NCBI RefSeq assembly: GCF_024718545.1 | Contig: NZ_JAMXDB010000014.1 | Span: forward strand, 1 to 38,493 | Length of the DNA stretch: 38,493 nt | Reading direction: 5' to 3' | Source: Weissella fangxianensis | GTDB taxonomy: Bacteria; Bacillota; Bacilli; Lactobacillales; Lactobacillaceae | Shown here: piece after piece, positions 9,648 through 16,859 of the stretch | Layout of the letters: each line of letters opens with the position of its first letter | Numbering within the stretch: the first letter of the stretch is position 1 | Position numbers and translations under genes: made by a program | The notes under the pieces: generated by a model | The model's input: the letters and a program-made list of their open reading frames with translations, nothing else | Told to the model about the DNA's origin: nothing | Database searches by the model: none

Positions 9648-10304
9648 ATGCCTACTTTAACAAACGAAAATCGGCGTTATCTCATTACATACGAAACTTT
9701 AAATGCCGTTACCCATGGCATTGGTGTCCTCGCCGCAATAATTGGTTCAACTTTGCTAATAGTCAATAGTGTGCAACATCATTTTTCAGCTTTTACCATT
9801 GTTGCTTTAGCTATTTATGCGACATCAATCATTAGTTTTTTGCTTGCATCCACATTATTTCATGCGCTTATTTTTACCAAAGCAGGTAAAATTTTCCAAT
9901 TCCTTGATCATTCCGGCATTTATCTCGTCATCCTAGGTAGTTATACCCCTTATACCTGGTTATTTTTAGAACATAAAGTTGGTTGGACCATTTGGGGGAC
10001 CATTCTATTATGCACTATTTTAGGCTTTGTTTACGACTTATTTTTTGTTGGTCGTTGGCCCTGGTTATCGGTCATTATCTATGTTGTCATGGGTTGGTTG
10101 ATCGTCCTTGCGTTCCCAGCCTTGCACGCAGCACTAACCCCTTTCGCGTTTTACCTGTTATTGGCTGGTGGTATCACTTACACCCTAGGGGCACTCTTAT
10201 ACCTCATCCCTAAGCTGCCGCTTAGCCATGTTTACTGGCACCTATTCGTCCTAGTTGGTGCCACACTCATGTATATTTCAATTTATTCAATGCTATTCAA
10301 CTAA
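9648..10304 (+). CDS. Hemolysin III family (PAQR-type) membrane protein
   Basis: This family comprises seven-helix membrane proteins related to the adiponectin/progestin receptors. Bacterial members are named after Bacillus cereus hemolysin III, and their cellular role is poorly defined. The 218-residue protein shows the conserved metal-site motifs: ETLNAVTHGIG near the N-terminus, STLFHA, DHSGIYLVILGSYTP in the middle and HVYWHLFVLVGA near the end. Their His, Ser and Asp residues form the hydrolase-like zinc site of the superfamily. ATG at 9648 follows AAAGGAG with a slightly long 12-base gap. It is the only plus-strand protein gene in the window and is monocistronic, with a terminator at 10322-10365. 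Hemolytic activity should not be assumed. Confidence 0.92.
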   Translation: MPTLTNENRRYLITYETLNAVTHGIGVLAAIIGSTLLIVNSVQHHFSAFTIVALAIYATSIISFLLASTLFHALIFTKAGKIFQFLDHSGIYLVILGSYTPYTWLFLEHKVGWTIWGTILLCTILGFVYDLFFVGRWPWLSVIIYVVMGWLIVLAFPALHAALTPFAFYLLLAGGITYTLGALLYLIPKLPLSHVYWHLFVLVGATLMYISIYSMLFN

Positions 10305-10321
10305 ACATGACATTTAACTAT

Positions 10322-10365
10322 AAAAGGTCGAAGTCTTCCATAATTGGAATTGGCTTCGACCTTTT
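10322..10365. terminator. Bidirectional intrinsic terminator
   Basis: A perfect 12-base stem AAAAGGTCGAAG / CTTCGACCTTTT with a 20-base loop lies between the convergent hemolysin III-like gene and the broken gene at 10404-11118. T tracts are present on both strands. Confidence 0.85.
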
Positions 10366-10403
10366 CATCTATTAAAAGTTTGCTAACATAGCTACCTTTT
10401 AAA

Positions 10404-11118
10404 TTATTTATTCTTTTCGATACCAGCTTGGACCCATTTGTTAAAGCCATTGTCGGTTGCTTCAACCTGACCACCTTGTTGGTGATTTTGATAATCATTC
10501 TTCTGTTGTTGCGAAAACGAATCCCAAACAGAACCACCGATTGAATAATGACTAGCACTTAACAAGACATCCTTAATTGCTGGATCAACAGCCAATTTAT
10601 TAATCGCTGTCAACTGATCATTTTGCCACTTACCAGCGACAGCATATTCTAAACCATCCTCTAGCTTCACTTGGCGAGCAACTGTCACTGCACTAATTTT
10701 TGATTGCTCCTTAGCTGATTTTAAAACAAGCGTCGTTGCCTTAGCATAAGCCTTCATAAAATCATTAAGTGACTGTGTCCCGTCATCCGCCAACACAACC
10801 GTTAACTCATTACCCTTTTGATTAACTGAAACGACATCAGGTACATTGCTTTGCCCTTTAAGCAATTTCTTGACATCCAGAGTTTCTTTCTACGTCAGTC
10901 GAACTTGAAGACTTGGCAGCGTCTTTTTTCGATGCTGCTTTTTGCTTACTCTGGCTTGTTGATTGTTTTTTCTTATCAACCGTCTTAGAACTTTGTGATG
11001 AAGTGTCTGCGACCGCTTCTTTTTCATGTGGTGTACTATTAAACACGATTGCAAAAACAGCAACCAACGCTGCAACTGCCATAATCCCAATAATCATCGT
11101 AATTTGTCGTTTATGCAT
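10404..11118 (-). pseudogene. Membrane-anchored protein of unknown function, split by a one-base frameshift
   Basis: Two adjoining minus-strand frames make sense only as one protein. The first (from ATG 11118, with AAAGGT upstream) gives a short basic start, one membrane segment and a Lys/Ser-rich linker, then ends at 10858. The second frame continues from the same point to 10404 with a soluble domain ending in KWVQAGIEKNK; it has no start of its own except a TTG without a ribosome binding site. Removing one A from the AAA at 10887-10889 joins them as STDVEETLDVKKLLKG and gives 237 residues. It would be an extracytoplasmic domain on one N-terminal anchor, with no lipobox. I do not recognise the domain. 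The shift may be a real mutation or a sequencing error. Confidence 0.75.
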
Positions 11119-11248
11119 TATGATTTACCTTTCTTTTCCTCAAACCATAATATTCTATCACAGATAGCTTTACGACTTTAATGACAATGTCACAATTACA
11201 TTAATAAATGTTAACTTTTTGTTAAATGATTCATTTATGTTGTAATAA

Positions 11249-12091
11249 TTAACCTTTCCGGCCGAAAAGACGGGCAAAAAATCCTCTAATACCCCCATGC
11301 TTACGACGCGCAACACGTGATTCAGTTGTTGTATCGTCAGGTTTTTCGACGGTTTCAGTTTCCGTCACCGCTTGGACATCTTCCGCAGGGGTTTCATCAG
11401 CTACAGTTTCTTCACTAGTTGCAGCTACTGATGTTGCATTGACCACTGTTTCATCAGGTTTCATCTCATCAGTTGCTTGTTGACTTTCTGCAATTTTTGC
11501 CTCATGTTTAACCTCTTCGTTATGCACATATTCGGCAATCATTTCATCTGTTAAGGCTGGCATAGCCACTGTTTTCGATGTCACACCTAGACCAACGATG
11601 GTTCGTCCAGTCTTACCAGTTTGTTGGTTCGTTGCATGGACTTCAATCTGGCTTGGCAAAACTTCATCTGGTAAAACTAGCTCAAACTCCAACCCGTTGT
11701 CAACGGGTAATGAAATCACATGTTCATCGCCAACAAAATGTACAGAAATAGCGACATCAGCTTGATCAACGCGTCCCTCAAGTAATCGCTGGCCGTTTTG
11801 CGTAGAAATAACTGCCGTGACTACTGGCGCTGGCTGATCGATAGCCAATGTGATTTCTTCTTTTTCTGACCGGTCAGGAAGAGTGGCTGACAACGTAACT
11901 TCGCTGTCCGTATTTTCGGCCGGTACCTTAATCACAAAACTACCACTTTTATCTGAAGTCGTTGTATCAACATCATTGTTGGCATACTTAACAGTGATCA
12001 CAACATTCTCTGACGCCACGTGACCAATAATTGTTGTTCCCAAACTATTTGTCAATGTTGATGCTACCAAATTTAGTTTTGATTCACTCAT
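11249..12091 (-). CDS. Unknown protein with two beta-sandwich-like repeats and a cationic amphipathic tail
   Basis: I do not recognise a family. The 280-residue product has no signal peptide, membrane segment or LPXTG motif. Residues about 15-82 and 98-170 are two related beta-rich units (compare TIIGHVASENVVITVKYAN with LLEGRVDQADVAISVHFVG), like Ig-type or carboxypeptidase-regulatory folds usually found outside cells. Residues about 195-255 are acidic and low-complexity (Glu, Thr, Asp, Ala). The last 20 or so switch to strongly basic and aromatic (ARRKHGGIRGFFARLFGRKG), which could form a membrane-binding amphipathic helix. ATG at 12091 follows GGAG by eight bases. It stands alone between the frameshifted gene and uspA. 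An intracellular or peripheral membrane role is inference. Confidence 0.7.
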   Translation of the reverse strand: MSESKLNLVASTLTNSLGTTIIGHVASENVVITVKYANNDVDTTTSDKSGSFVIKVPAENTDSEVTLSATLPDRSEKEEITLAIDQPAPVVTAVISTQNGQRLLEGRVDQADVAISVHFVGDEHVISLPVDNGLEFELVLPDEVLPSQIEVHATNQQTGKTGRTIVGLGVTSKTVAMPALTDEMIAEYVHNEEVKHEAKIAESQQATDEMKPDETVVNATSVAATSEETVADETPAEDVQAVTETETVEKPDDTTTESRVARRKHGGIRGFFARLFGRKG

Positions 12092-12191
12092 ATTGCGCTC
12101 TCCATCCCTTATAAACTGTCAATAATATATTCATTGTACCAGATATTCATACTAACTAAAAATAATAGTCCTTCCAACATATCTCAAGCAC

Positions 12192-12222
12192 AAAAAAGCT
12201 GAGATAGAAATTCTATCTCAGC
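12192..12222 (-). terminator. Intrinsic terminator of the uspA gene
   Basis: A perfect 12-base stem (GCTGAGATAGAA and its complement, 12211-12222 with 12198-12209) with a one-base centre is followed by T6 on the minus strand. Confidence 0.85.
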
Positions 12223-12246
12223 CTTAGTTACATATTAATTAAAATA

Positions 12247-12717
12247 CTATTCGTCTTCTTCTGCTGTGTGACGAACGATTAACGTATCAACCGTTGAAAC
12301 ACGTGTAACGAACTCAGTAACAGAACCAATTAACAAACGCTCAATAGCATTTAGACCAGTAGCACCAATCATAATCAAATCAATGGCATACTTTGCTGGT
12401 GCTTGTGTTGCAATCACATCCTTAGGTGAACCATACTCAATTGAGTAATCAACGTTCTCAACACCAGCATCCTTAGCCTTCTGCAAATAAGCATCTAATG
12501 TCTTCTTTGCAGTACCAGCAACTTGTTCAACCATTGTTGTTCTAAAGTCAGTGACATTTTGGAATGAACGCGTATCGATAACATGAAGAATGTGCAAATT
12601 TGTGTCTGCCCCATTCTGCTTAGCTACCTTAATAGCACGATCCAATGCAGCCTCAGCTTCTTTAGATCCATCAACTGGCACCAATATATTCTTGTAGTTT
12701 ACTTTTACATCAGCCAT
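12247..12717 (-). CDS. Universal stress protein, UspA family
   Basis: UspA proteins are small cytoplasmic alpha/beta nucleotide-binding proteins linked to stress survival. The 156-residue product has the N-terminal ILVPVDGSKEAEAALDRAI strand-helix and the ATP-binding loop region IMIGATGLNAIERLLIGSVTEFV (G-2x-G-9x-G-S type) near the C-terminus. The longer frame opens at 12744, but ATG 12717 is preferred because AGGGGGA lies six bases before it. A -10 TATAAT at 12767-12772 and a terminator at 12192-12222 suggest a single-gene unit. It is followed upstream by a small membrane protein, the 6S-like RNA and rarA, a neighbourhood I recall from other lactobacilli. Confidence 0.93.
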   Translation of the reverse strand: MADVKVNYKNILVPVDGSKEAEAALDRAIKVAKQNGADTNLHILHVIDTRSFQNVTDFRTTMVEQVAGTAKKTLDAYLQKAKDAGVENVDYSIEYGSPKDVIATQAPAKYAIDLIMIGATGLNAIERLLIGSVTEFVTRVSTVDTLIVRHTAEEDE

Positions 12718-12766
12718 AACAGTTCCCCCTGTCCGATTGACCATATGCGACTTTTTCTACACCCTT

Positions 12767-12772
12767 ATTATA
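12767..12772 (-). promoter_or_regulatory. Predicted -10 element of the uspA promoter
   Basis: A consensus TATAAT lies on the minus strand 49 bases before the uspA ATG. The -35 region is weak (TGTGAA at 18-base spacing), so only the -10 is claimed. Confidence 0.45.
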
Positions 12773-12835
12773 ACGCATCTATCACATTTTTTCACATAAA
12801 TCACGTTTCTTTTTATCTTTCGTGATATATAGAAA

Positions 12836-13114
12836 TTATTTAAATAAAAGACGAACTACCACAATTGCCAATACAGTTGTTAACAAAGTTGCAATGATAA
12901 CAAAAATTCCGCCTGGCAAAGCCGCCCCATTTGTTAAAAAAGTACTTATTAATAATAAAACTGCATCAATCGTAAACAACCAACCAAACCACCGTGCTGG
13001 TTGTTTAGCCTGCCGGGCAGAAATCCCAAGAAAGCCCTGTTGGTGCATCAGCAAATAAATACCAAGACCACCTACGATTACGGTAAACAATATATAAAGT
13101 CCAATAACCATCAT
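12836..13114 (-). CDS. Small three-helix membrane protein of unknown function
   Basis: The 92-residue product has three hydrophobic segments at about residues 3-23, 42-62 and 67-90, joined by a basic loop containing SARQAKQPARWFGW. I do not recognise the family with confidence; short proteins of this layout are common in lactic acid bacteria. The start is one of two tandem ATGs at 13114 or 13111, with AAAAGGA upstream. Only 22 bases separate it from the U tract of the terminator behind the 6S-like RNA, which leaves no room for a promoter. Its message should come from read-through of that terminator. Confidence 0.7.
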   Translation of the reverse strand: MMVIGLYILFTVIVGGLGIYLLMHQQGFLGISARQAKQPARWFGWLFTIDAVLLLISTFLTNGAALPGGIFVIIATLLTTVLAIVVVRLLFK

Positions 13115-13136
13115 TTTATTCCTTTTCTTAACTAAT

Positions 13137-13180
13137 AAAAAAGCCGTCCACCTTCGATTTACTTATCGAAAATGAACGAC
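13137..13180 (-). terminator. Intrinsic terminator of the 6S-like RNA transcript
   Basis: A 16-pair stem, with several G-U pairs (arms 13165-13180 and 13143-13158), has a six-base loop and is followed by T6 on the minus strand. Confidence 0.8.
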
Positions 13181-13222
13181 TGATGCCCCTCAAAATATAA
13201 AAAATTTGAGAAACTATGAACA

Positions 13223-13408
13223 CTTGATTGGCGCCGTTAGTAAATTCGACTGAGTTGGCTCCGATTAAAGGAAAGTGGGTGAATAAGTCCGCCTTGTACA
13301 ACTACTGAGTGAAACAGCATGTTGTAGCGGCTTCCCGACATCCCCGAGCAAAAAGGTTGTAAAGCAACTACAGATGGTAGAATTACGCGTACGCCCAAGG
13401 AATTCATC
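13223..13408 (-). ncRNA. ssrS: 6S RNA (RNA polymerase regulator), predicted
   Basis: 6S RNA mimics an open promoter and binds sigma-A RNA polymerase in stationary phase. The minus strand from about 13408 folds into one long interrupted helix. A closing stem pairs CTTGGGCG and GTAATTC (13399-13382) with GAATTTAC, CGCC and CAAG (13247-13223). An apical hairpin at 13334-13290 (CCGCTACAAC...GTTGTACAAGGCGG) is separated by a largely unpaired central region. The paired core is 177 bases, close to Firmicutes 6S size. A consensus TATAAT precedes it and a terminator follows at 13137-13180. It lies directly downstream of rarA in the same direction, where 6S is often found in lactobacilli. The family call rests on fold and place, not on a covariance search. 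Confidence 0.72.
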
Positions 13409-13414
13409 TATATG

Positions 13415-13420
13415 TTTATT
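13415..13420 (-). promoter_or_regulatory. Predicted -10 element of the 6S-like RNA
   Basis: A consensus TATAAT on the minus strand lies about seven bases before the proposed 5' end of the RNA. No good -35 is visible at the normal spacing. Confidence 0.5.
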
Positions 13421-13476
13421 ATACTAACAATTGCTTAAAATGAAAGACTTGACACACAACTTATCCAATCAATCAT

Positions 13477-14766
13477 TTACTTTCCCTTTAGCCCATCATG
13501 TTGCGCTTTTCTTAATTTAGCGTATTGTTCCTTATAAGCTCGTTCCACTTTAGAATTACCAGCAGGCTTAAAATAACTTGACCCCATTAACTTATCAGGT
13601 AGGTATTGCTGAGGTACCCAGTCACCAGGATGTCCATGAGGATACACATAATCTACTCCATGGCCTAATTGCTTAGCCCCTGAATAGTGTGAATCCTTCA
13701 GATGAGCTGGCACATCGCCAGTCGCACCTTTTCTAACATCGCTGATGGCAGCATCAACTGCTGTAATCGCCGCATTAGATTTAGGCGATAATGCCAGTTC
13801 AATGACGGCGTTAGCTAACGGGATACGCGCCTCTGGAAAACCAAGCTGCAAAGCAGTCTGAATCGCAGTCACAGCACGAGCAGCCACTGCTGGATTGGCC
13901 AAACCAATATCCTCATAAGCAATTACCTGCAAGCGCCTAGCAATAATTGGCAAATCTCCTGCCTCAATCAACCGTGATAAATAATGCAGTGCTGCATCTA
14001 CATCACTACCACGAATAGATTTTTGCAGGGCAGAAATAACATTATAATGTCCATCACCATTCTTGTCTGCTGTGATTGCTTTACGCTGGACAGTTTCCTC
14101 AATAATTGGCAACGTAATGTGTACCCGCCCATTTTCATCTGGGTTGGTTGACTTAACAGCCAGTTCGAGTCCGTTCAAAGCTGATCGCAGATCACCATTC
14201 GTTGCGTAAATCAATTGTTGCCGAGCATCTTCATCTAAGTCAACCGCAAAATCACCTAAGCCACGTTCTTTATCCGACAAAGCACGGTCAACGGCTGACT
14301 GCATATCAGTTTCAGATAATGGCTTCACTTCAAAAATCTGGGTTCTAGAACGAATAGCTGGCAAAATCGTTAAATAAGGATTTTCTGTCGTTGCACCTAT
14401 CAAGACAATACGGCCACTTTCTAAGTGTGGCAGTAAGAAATCTTGTTTGGTTTTATCTAATCGATGAATTTCATCTAGCAGCAACACAACCGTACCAGAC
14501 ATTTTGGCCTCATCTGCTACGATTTGTAAGTCCTTTTTGGTATCGGTTGCCGCATTTAAAATACGAAAAGCATACTTTGTTGAACCAGCAATCGCACTAG
14601 CAATGCTAGTCTTTCCTGTTCCAGGAGGGCCATATAAAATCATCGATGATAACATTTTGGCTGTTACCATCCGATTAATAATTTTCCCTTCACCTACCAG
14701 ATGTTGCTGACCAACAACTTCACTGATATTGCGTGGGCGCATGCGGTAAGCCAATGGCTGTTGCAT
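13477..14766 (-). CDS. rarA: Replication-associated recombination protein RarA (MgsA) AAA ATPase
   Basis: RarA is a clamp-loader-like AAA ATPase that acts at stalled replication forks. The 429-residue product begins PLAYRMRPRNISEVVGQQHLVG, a family hallmark. It has Walker A GPPGTGKT at residues 46-53, Walker B VLLLDEIHR, sensor 1 around IGATTENP and an arginine finger in AIRSRTQIFEV. The C-terminal half has the MgsA tetramerisation region with YEDIGLANP and, later, GHGVDYVYPHGHPGDWVPQQYLPD. ATG at 14766 follows a strong GGAGG by nine bases. yueI lies upstream and the 6S-like RNA downstream. Length is normal. Confidence 0.97.
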   Translation of the reverse strand: MQQPLAYRMRPRNISEVVGQQHLVGEGKIINRMVTAKMLSSMILYGPPGTGKTSIASAIAGSTKYAFRILNAATDTKKDLQIVADEAKMSGTVVLLLDEIHRLDKTKQDFLLPHLESGRIVLIGATTENPYLTILPAIRSRTQIFEVKPLSETDMQSAVDRALSDKERGLGDFAVDLDEDARQQLIYATNGDLRSALNGLELAVKSTNPDENGRVHITLPIIEETVQRKAITADKNGDGHYNVISALQKSIRGSDVDAALHYLSRLIEAGDLPIIARRLQVIAYEDIGLANPAVAARAVTAIQTALQLGFPEARIPLANAVIELALSPKSNAAITAVDAAISDVRKGATGDVPAHLKDSHYSGAKQLGHGVDYVYPHGHPGDWVPQQYLPDKLMGSSYFKPAGNSKVERAYKEQYAKLRKAQHDGLKGK

Positions 14767-14792
14767 CCGAATAACCTCCTTTGATCAATGAT

Positions 14793-15245
14793 TTAACTGA
14801 ATAGTTTTTTATACCAAGGCTTTTTAGAGCTGGTCTGATTGTCACTATCTTGACTGTCTTCATCACCCGCAACAGTTTTCTCAATCGAAATTGGTTCCTG
14901 ATGAACTGCTGAATGGGCTGCTAGAACCACCACAACATCCGATTGATCATAAATTGCATCTGTTTTTAATGTGAATTTCGACTGATGTTTAGCCGCTAAT
15001 TTCATATACTTATTTAGTACATCACTATCGATATGTCCATTTAAATAAAGAACCGCGTCAGGATGAGCCTCTAATTGCTGTTCCCACGCTGGCAGATAGC
15101 GACTATCACCAACAGTCTCACGCGTCTGTAATGCGTAAATGCGTTCACGAAAATTACCTAAGTATTGATGCTTTTCCTCAGGATTAAGTTCAGGGGTACC
15201 ATATAGCCCATTTTGAACATGGGGATCCATTTCTTGTTTATCCAT
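14793..15245 (-). CDS. YueI family protein (DUF1694)
   Basis: This is a small cytoplasmic family of unknown function in Firmicutes. The 150-residue product has the pattern of the family: an N-terminal region ending YLGNFRERI, a central domain with PDAVLYLNGHI and DVVVVLAAHSAV, then an acidic-to-basic low-complexity tail ending KKPWYKKLFS. The longer frame opens with TTG at 15248; ATG at 15245 has GGAG eight bases upstream and is preferred. It is 26 bases before rarA on the same strand and probably shares its transcript, a common pairing in lactobacilli. Confidence 0.8.
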   Translation of the reverse strand: MDKQEMDPHVQNGLYGTPELNPEEKHQYLGNFRERIYALQTRETVGDSRYLPAWEQQLEAHPDAVLYLNGHIDSDVLNKYMKLAAKHQSKFTLKTDAIYDQSDVVVVLAAHSAVHQEPISIEKTVAGDEDSQDSDNQTSSKKPWYKKLFS

Positions 15246-15337
15246 CAATGTCTCTCCTTTTTCATTGTTAGGTTTATTTTAACATACTCCCTGCATACCG
15301 ACAATTTGCCCCATTATACTAGTGCCACTCCCAATAG

Positions 15338-15374
15338 AAAAGGATTGGGACAAAATAATTGCTCCAACCCCTTT
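15338..15374 (-). terminator. Intrinsic terminator after the ketopantoate-reductase-type gene
   Basis: A stem pairs AAAGGGGTTGG with CCCAATCCTTTT around a 14-base loop, with TTTT on the minus-strand exit. It resembles the hairpin at 36560-36595 in its TTGGGACA core, suggesting a shared terminator type. Confidence 0.5.
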
Positions 15375-15409
15375 ACATTTAAAATGTATTAATTTTAATA
15401 CGCGACAGA

Positions 15410-16390
15410 CTAATCTGCCACATTTTCCTGAACTTGATGATATTTGCGCATCATTTCTGCCATATGTACTTCATGCACAACAAATTCATGAGTGCGACAA
15501 ACATAGTCATGCTCACGCCCTATTTTTGCAATATATCCATTGATATAATCTACCTCAGTTGGCCGTCCTTTTGAGAAATCTTGATACATCGAAGGATAAT
15601 GATATTTGTACTCTCGGCTAACCGTAATGACTGAATCAACTTGTTCCTGTCTTGTTGCGATCAAATAGATTCCAGCTCGCTCGCAGGCATCATAAGCCTC
15701 ATCAAACAACTGTTTAGACATTTCTCTAACACCATCATACTCAATAAATTGTCCCATCTGCATTTCAAACATCGTACATAGTGTATTGGTCACTGCGTTA
15801 AAGACGACCTTTGACATACACATGCCCAACCATTCATCAACCACCACCGGGTTTAACCTTGCCTGTTTCAAATCAGCGACCACGGCCTGAAAAGTATCGT
15901 CGGCTGCTCCCTGATCATATTTAGCAATATGCATCTCCTCAGTTCCTTCGGCACCCATAAAGTCAACGTTCGCCGGACCATCTAAGCGAGTTGCAATCAT
16001 TGCTGTCCCACAGTAAATATGGTCTTTAGGAAAATATTGGGCAATCTTTTCAAAATGTCCCATGCAATTCATTGCAGAAAAAACATACTGATCATCATGA
16101 AAAATTCCTGCCGCAGCATCACGTTTTAACTCTTCTGCCAGTTGCATTTGCTTTTTAAAAACAATCCATACATCAGGATGTCCTGTATATTCTTCGGGAT
16201 AAAAAATATCAATGGGTTCAATATGGCGATTTTCATGATCACGGGCGACAGAAACACCGCCTTGTTCACGAACTGCTTCAACATTAGGCTCCCAAGTGTC
16301 AATAAAGTCAACGTCAACATCGGCGTTCTTTTGTAACATGATCCCAAACCTATAACCCATTGCGCCTGCACCGATAACTCCGTACTTCAT
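15410..16390 (-). CDS. Ketopantoate reductase family oxidoreductase (PanE/ApbA-like)
   Basis: This NAD(P)H-dependent family reduces 2-ketopantoate to pantoate for coenzyme A, or in some lactic acid bacteria reduces branched 2-oxo acids to D-2-hydroxy acids. The 326-residue product starts with the Rossmann motif KYGVIGAGAMGYRFG (GxGAMG) and ends with an alpha-helical domain that holds the conserved Lys and Asn in SKVVFNAVTNTLC and the Glu region near GRPTEVDYINGYI. The longest frame opens at 16450, but ATG 16390 is chosen because AGAGGTGG lies five bases upstream and the Rossmann fold begins there. It is a single-gene unit with a TTGACA promoter at 16476-16505. Pantoate or 2-oxo acid activity cannot be separated by reading. 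Confidence 0.85.
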   Translation of the reverse strand: MKYGVIGAGAMGYRFGIMLQKNADVDVDFIDTWEPNVEAVREQGGVSVARDHENRHIEPIDIFYPEEYTGHPDVWIVFKKQMQLAEELKRDAAAGIFHDDQYVFSAMNCMGHFEKIAQYFPKDHIYCGTAMIATRLDGPANVDFMGAEGTEEMHIAKYDQGAADDTFQAVVADLKQARLNPVVVDEWLGMCMSKVVFNAVTNTLCTMFEMQMGQFIEYDGVREMSKQLFDEAYDACERAGIYLIATRQEQVDSVITVSREYKYHYPSMYQDFSKGRPTEVDYINGYIAKIGREHDYVCRTHEFVVHEVHMAEMMRKYHQVQENVAD

Positions 16391-16475
16391 ATTGACCACC
16401 TCTTTTTTATTATTTTTAAACTTAACAACAAATCCACTCATACGAAACATGTTTTTAAATTTAAAGGTTGAATGC

Positions 16476-16505
16476 AGTTTAATCTTTTTAACTAGTAAAT
16501 GTCAA
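16476..16505 (-). promoter_or_regulatory. Predicted sigma-A promoter of the ketopantoate-reductase-type gene
   Basis: On the minus strand a consensus TTGACA (16505-16500), an 18-base spacer and TAAACT (16481-16476) precede the gene, giving a leader of about 80 bases. Confidence 0.55.
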
Positions 16506-16582
16506 TGATATATTAGAAAAAATAACCTAGCAATCTAATTTAAAACAAATAAAGTTCATTATTTTTTAATATTTTAAATAAC

Positions 16583-16643
16583 AAAAAACACCTATGAGCA
16601 TAAACGAACCAGCTAGACGTTCGCTTATTGCTCACAGGTGTTT
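16583..16643 (-). terminator. Intrinsic terminator of the prfC operon
   Basis: A long stem pairs AAACACCTGTGAGCAATAAG with a matching arm ending GGTGTTT, with two short interruptions, and is followed by T6 on the minus strand. It lies just after the small membrane protein gene. Confidence 0.85.
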
Positions 16644-16649
16644 AAATTT

Positions 16650-16859
16650 TTAGCTAATTAACAAAGTTGCCAAGCCAGCAACAATTAAATAAATTAAATA
16701 CGCCCCAAACAACCAATGTAAGGCATTGCATAATTTTGGAAACCGCCTTAATGCCGAATGACCAGCAAAATAAACTGCTGTAGGCATTAATAATACCACG
16801 GCAAATATCAATGCGCCCATCAGCCAATTAGTTGGCATAACAGGTAACATTAATGTCAT
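16650..16859 (-). CDS. Small hydrophobic protein coupled to prfC
   Basis: The 69-residue product has two membrane segments at about residues 12-32 and 46-68, with a short basic stretch (HSALRRFPK) between. I do not recognise a family. Its ATG overlaps the prfC stop codon in an ATGA, so translation is probably coupled to RF3 termination, and the terminator at 16583-16643 closes the two-gene unit. The tight overlap, in-frame membrane pattern and terminator position support it as a real gene despite its size. Confidence 0.7.
   Translation of the reverse strand: MTLMLPVMPTNWLMGALIFAVVLLMPTAVYFAGHSALRRFPKLCNALHWLFGAYLIYLIVAGLATLLIS

Noticed and set aside
13137-13408. tmRNA, RNase P RNA or SRP RNA at the locus after rarA
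   Set aside because: It lacks a tmRNA tag frame and tRNA-like ends, the SRP GGTG/GGAA apical pattern, and the length and conserved blocks of RNase P RNA. The single long interrupted hairpin fits 6S better.
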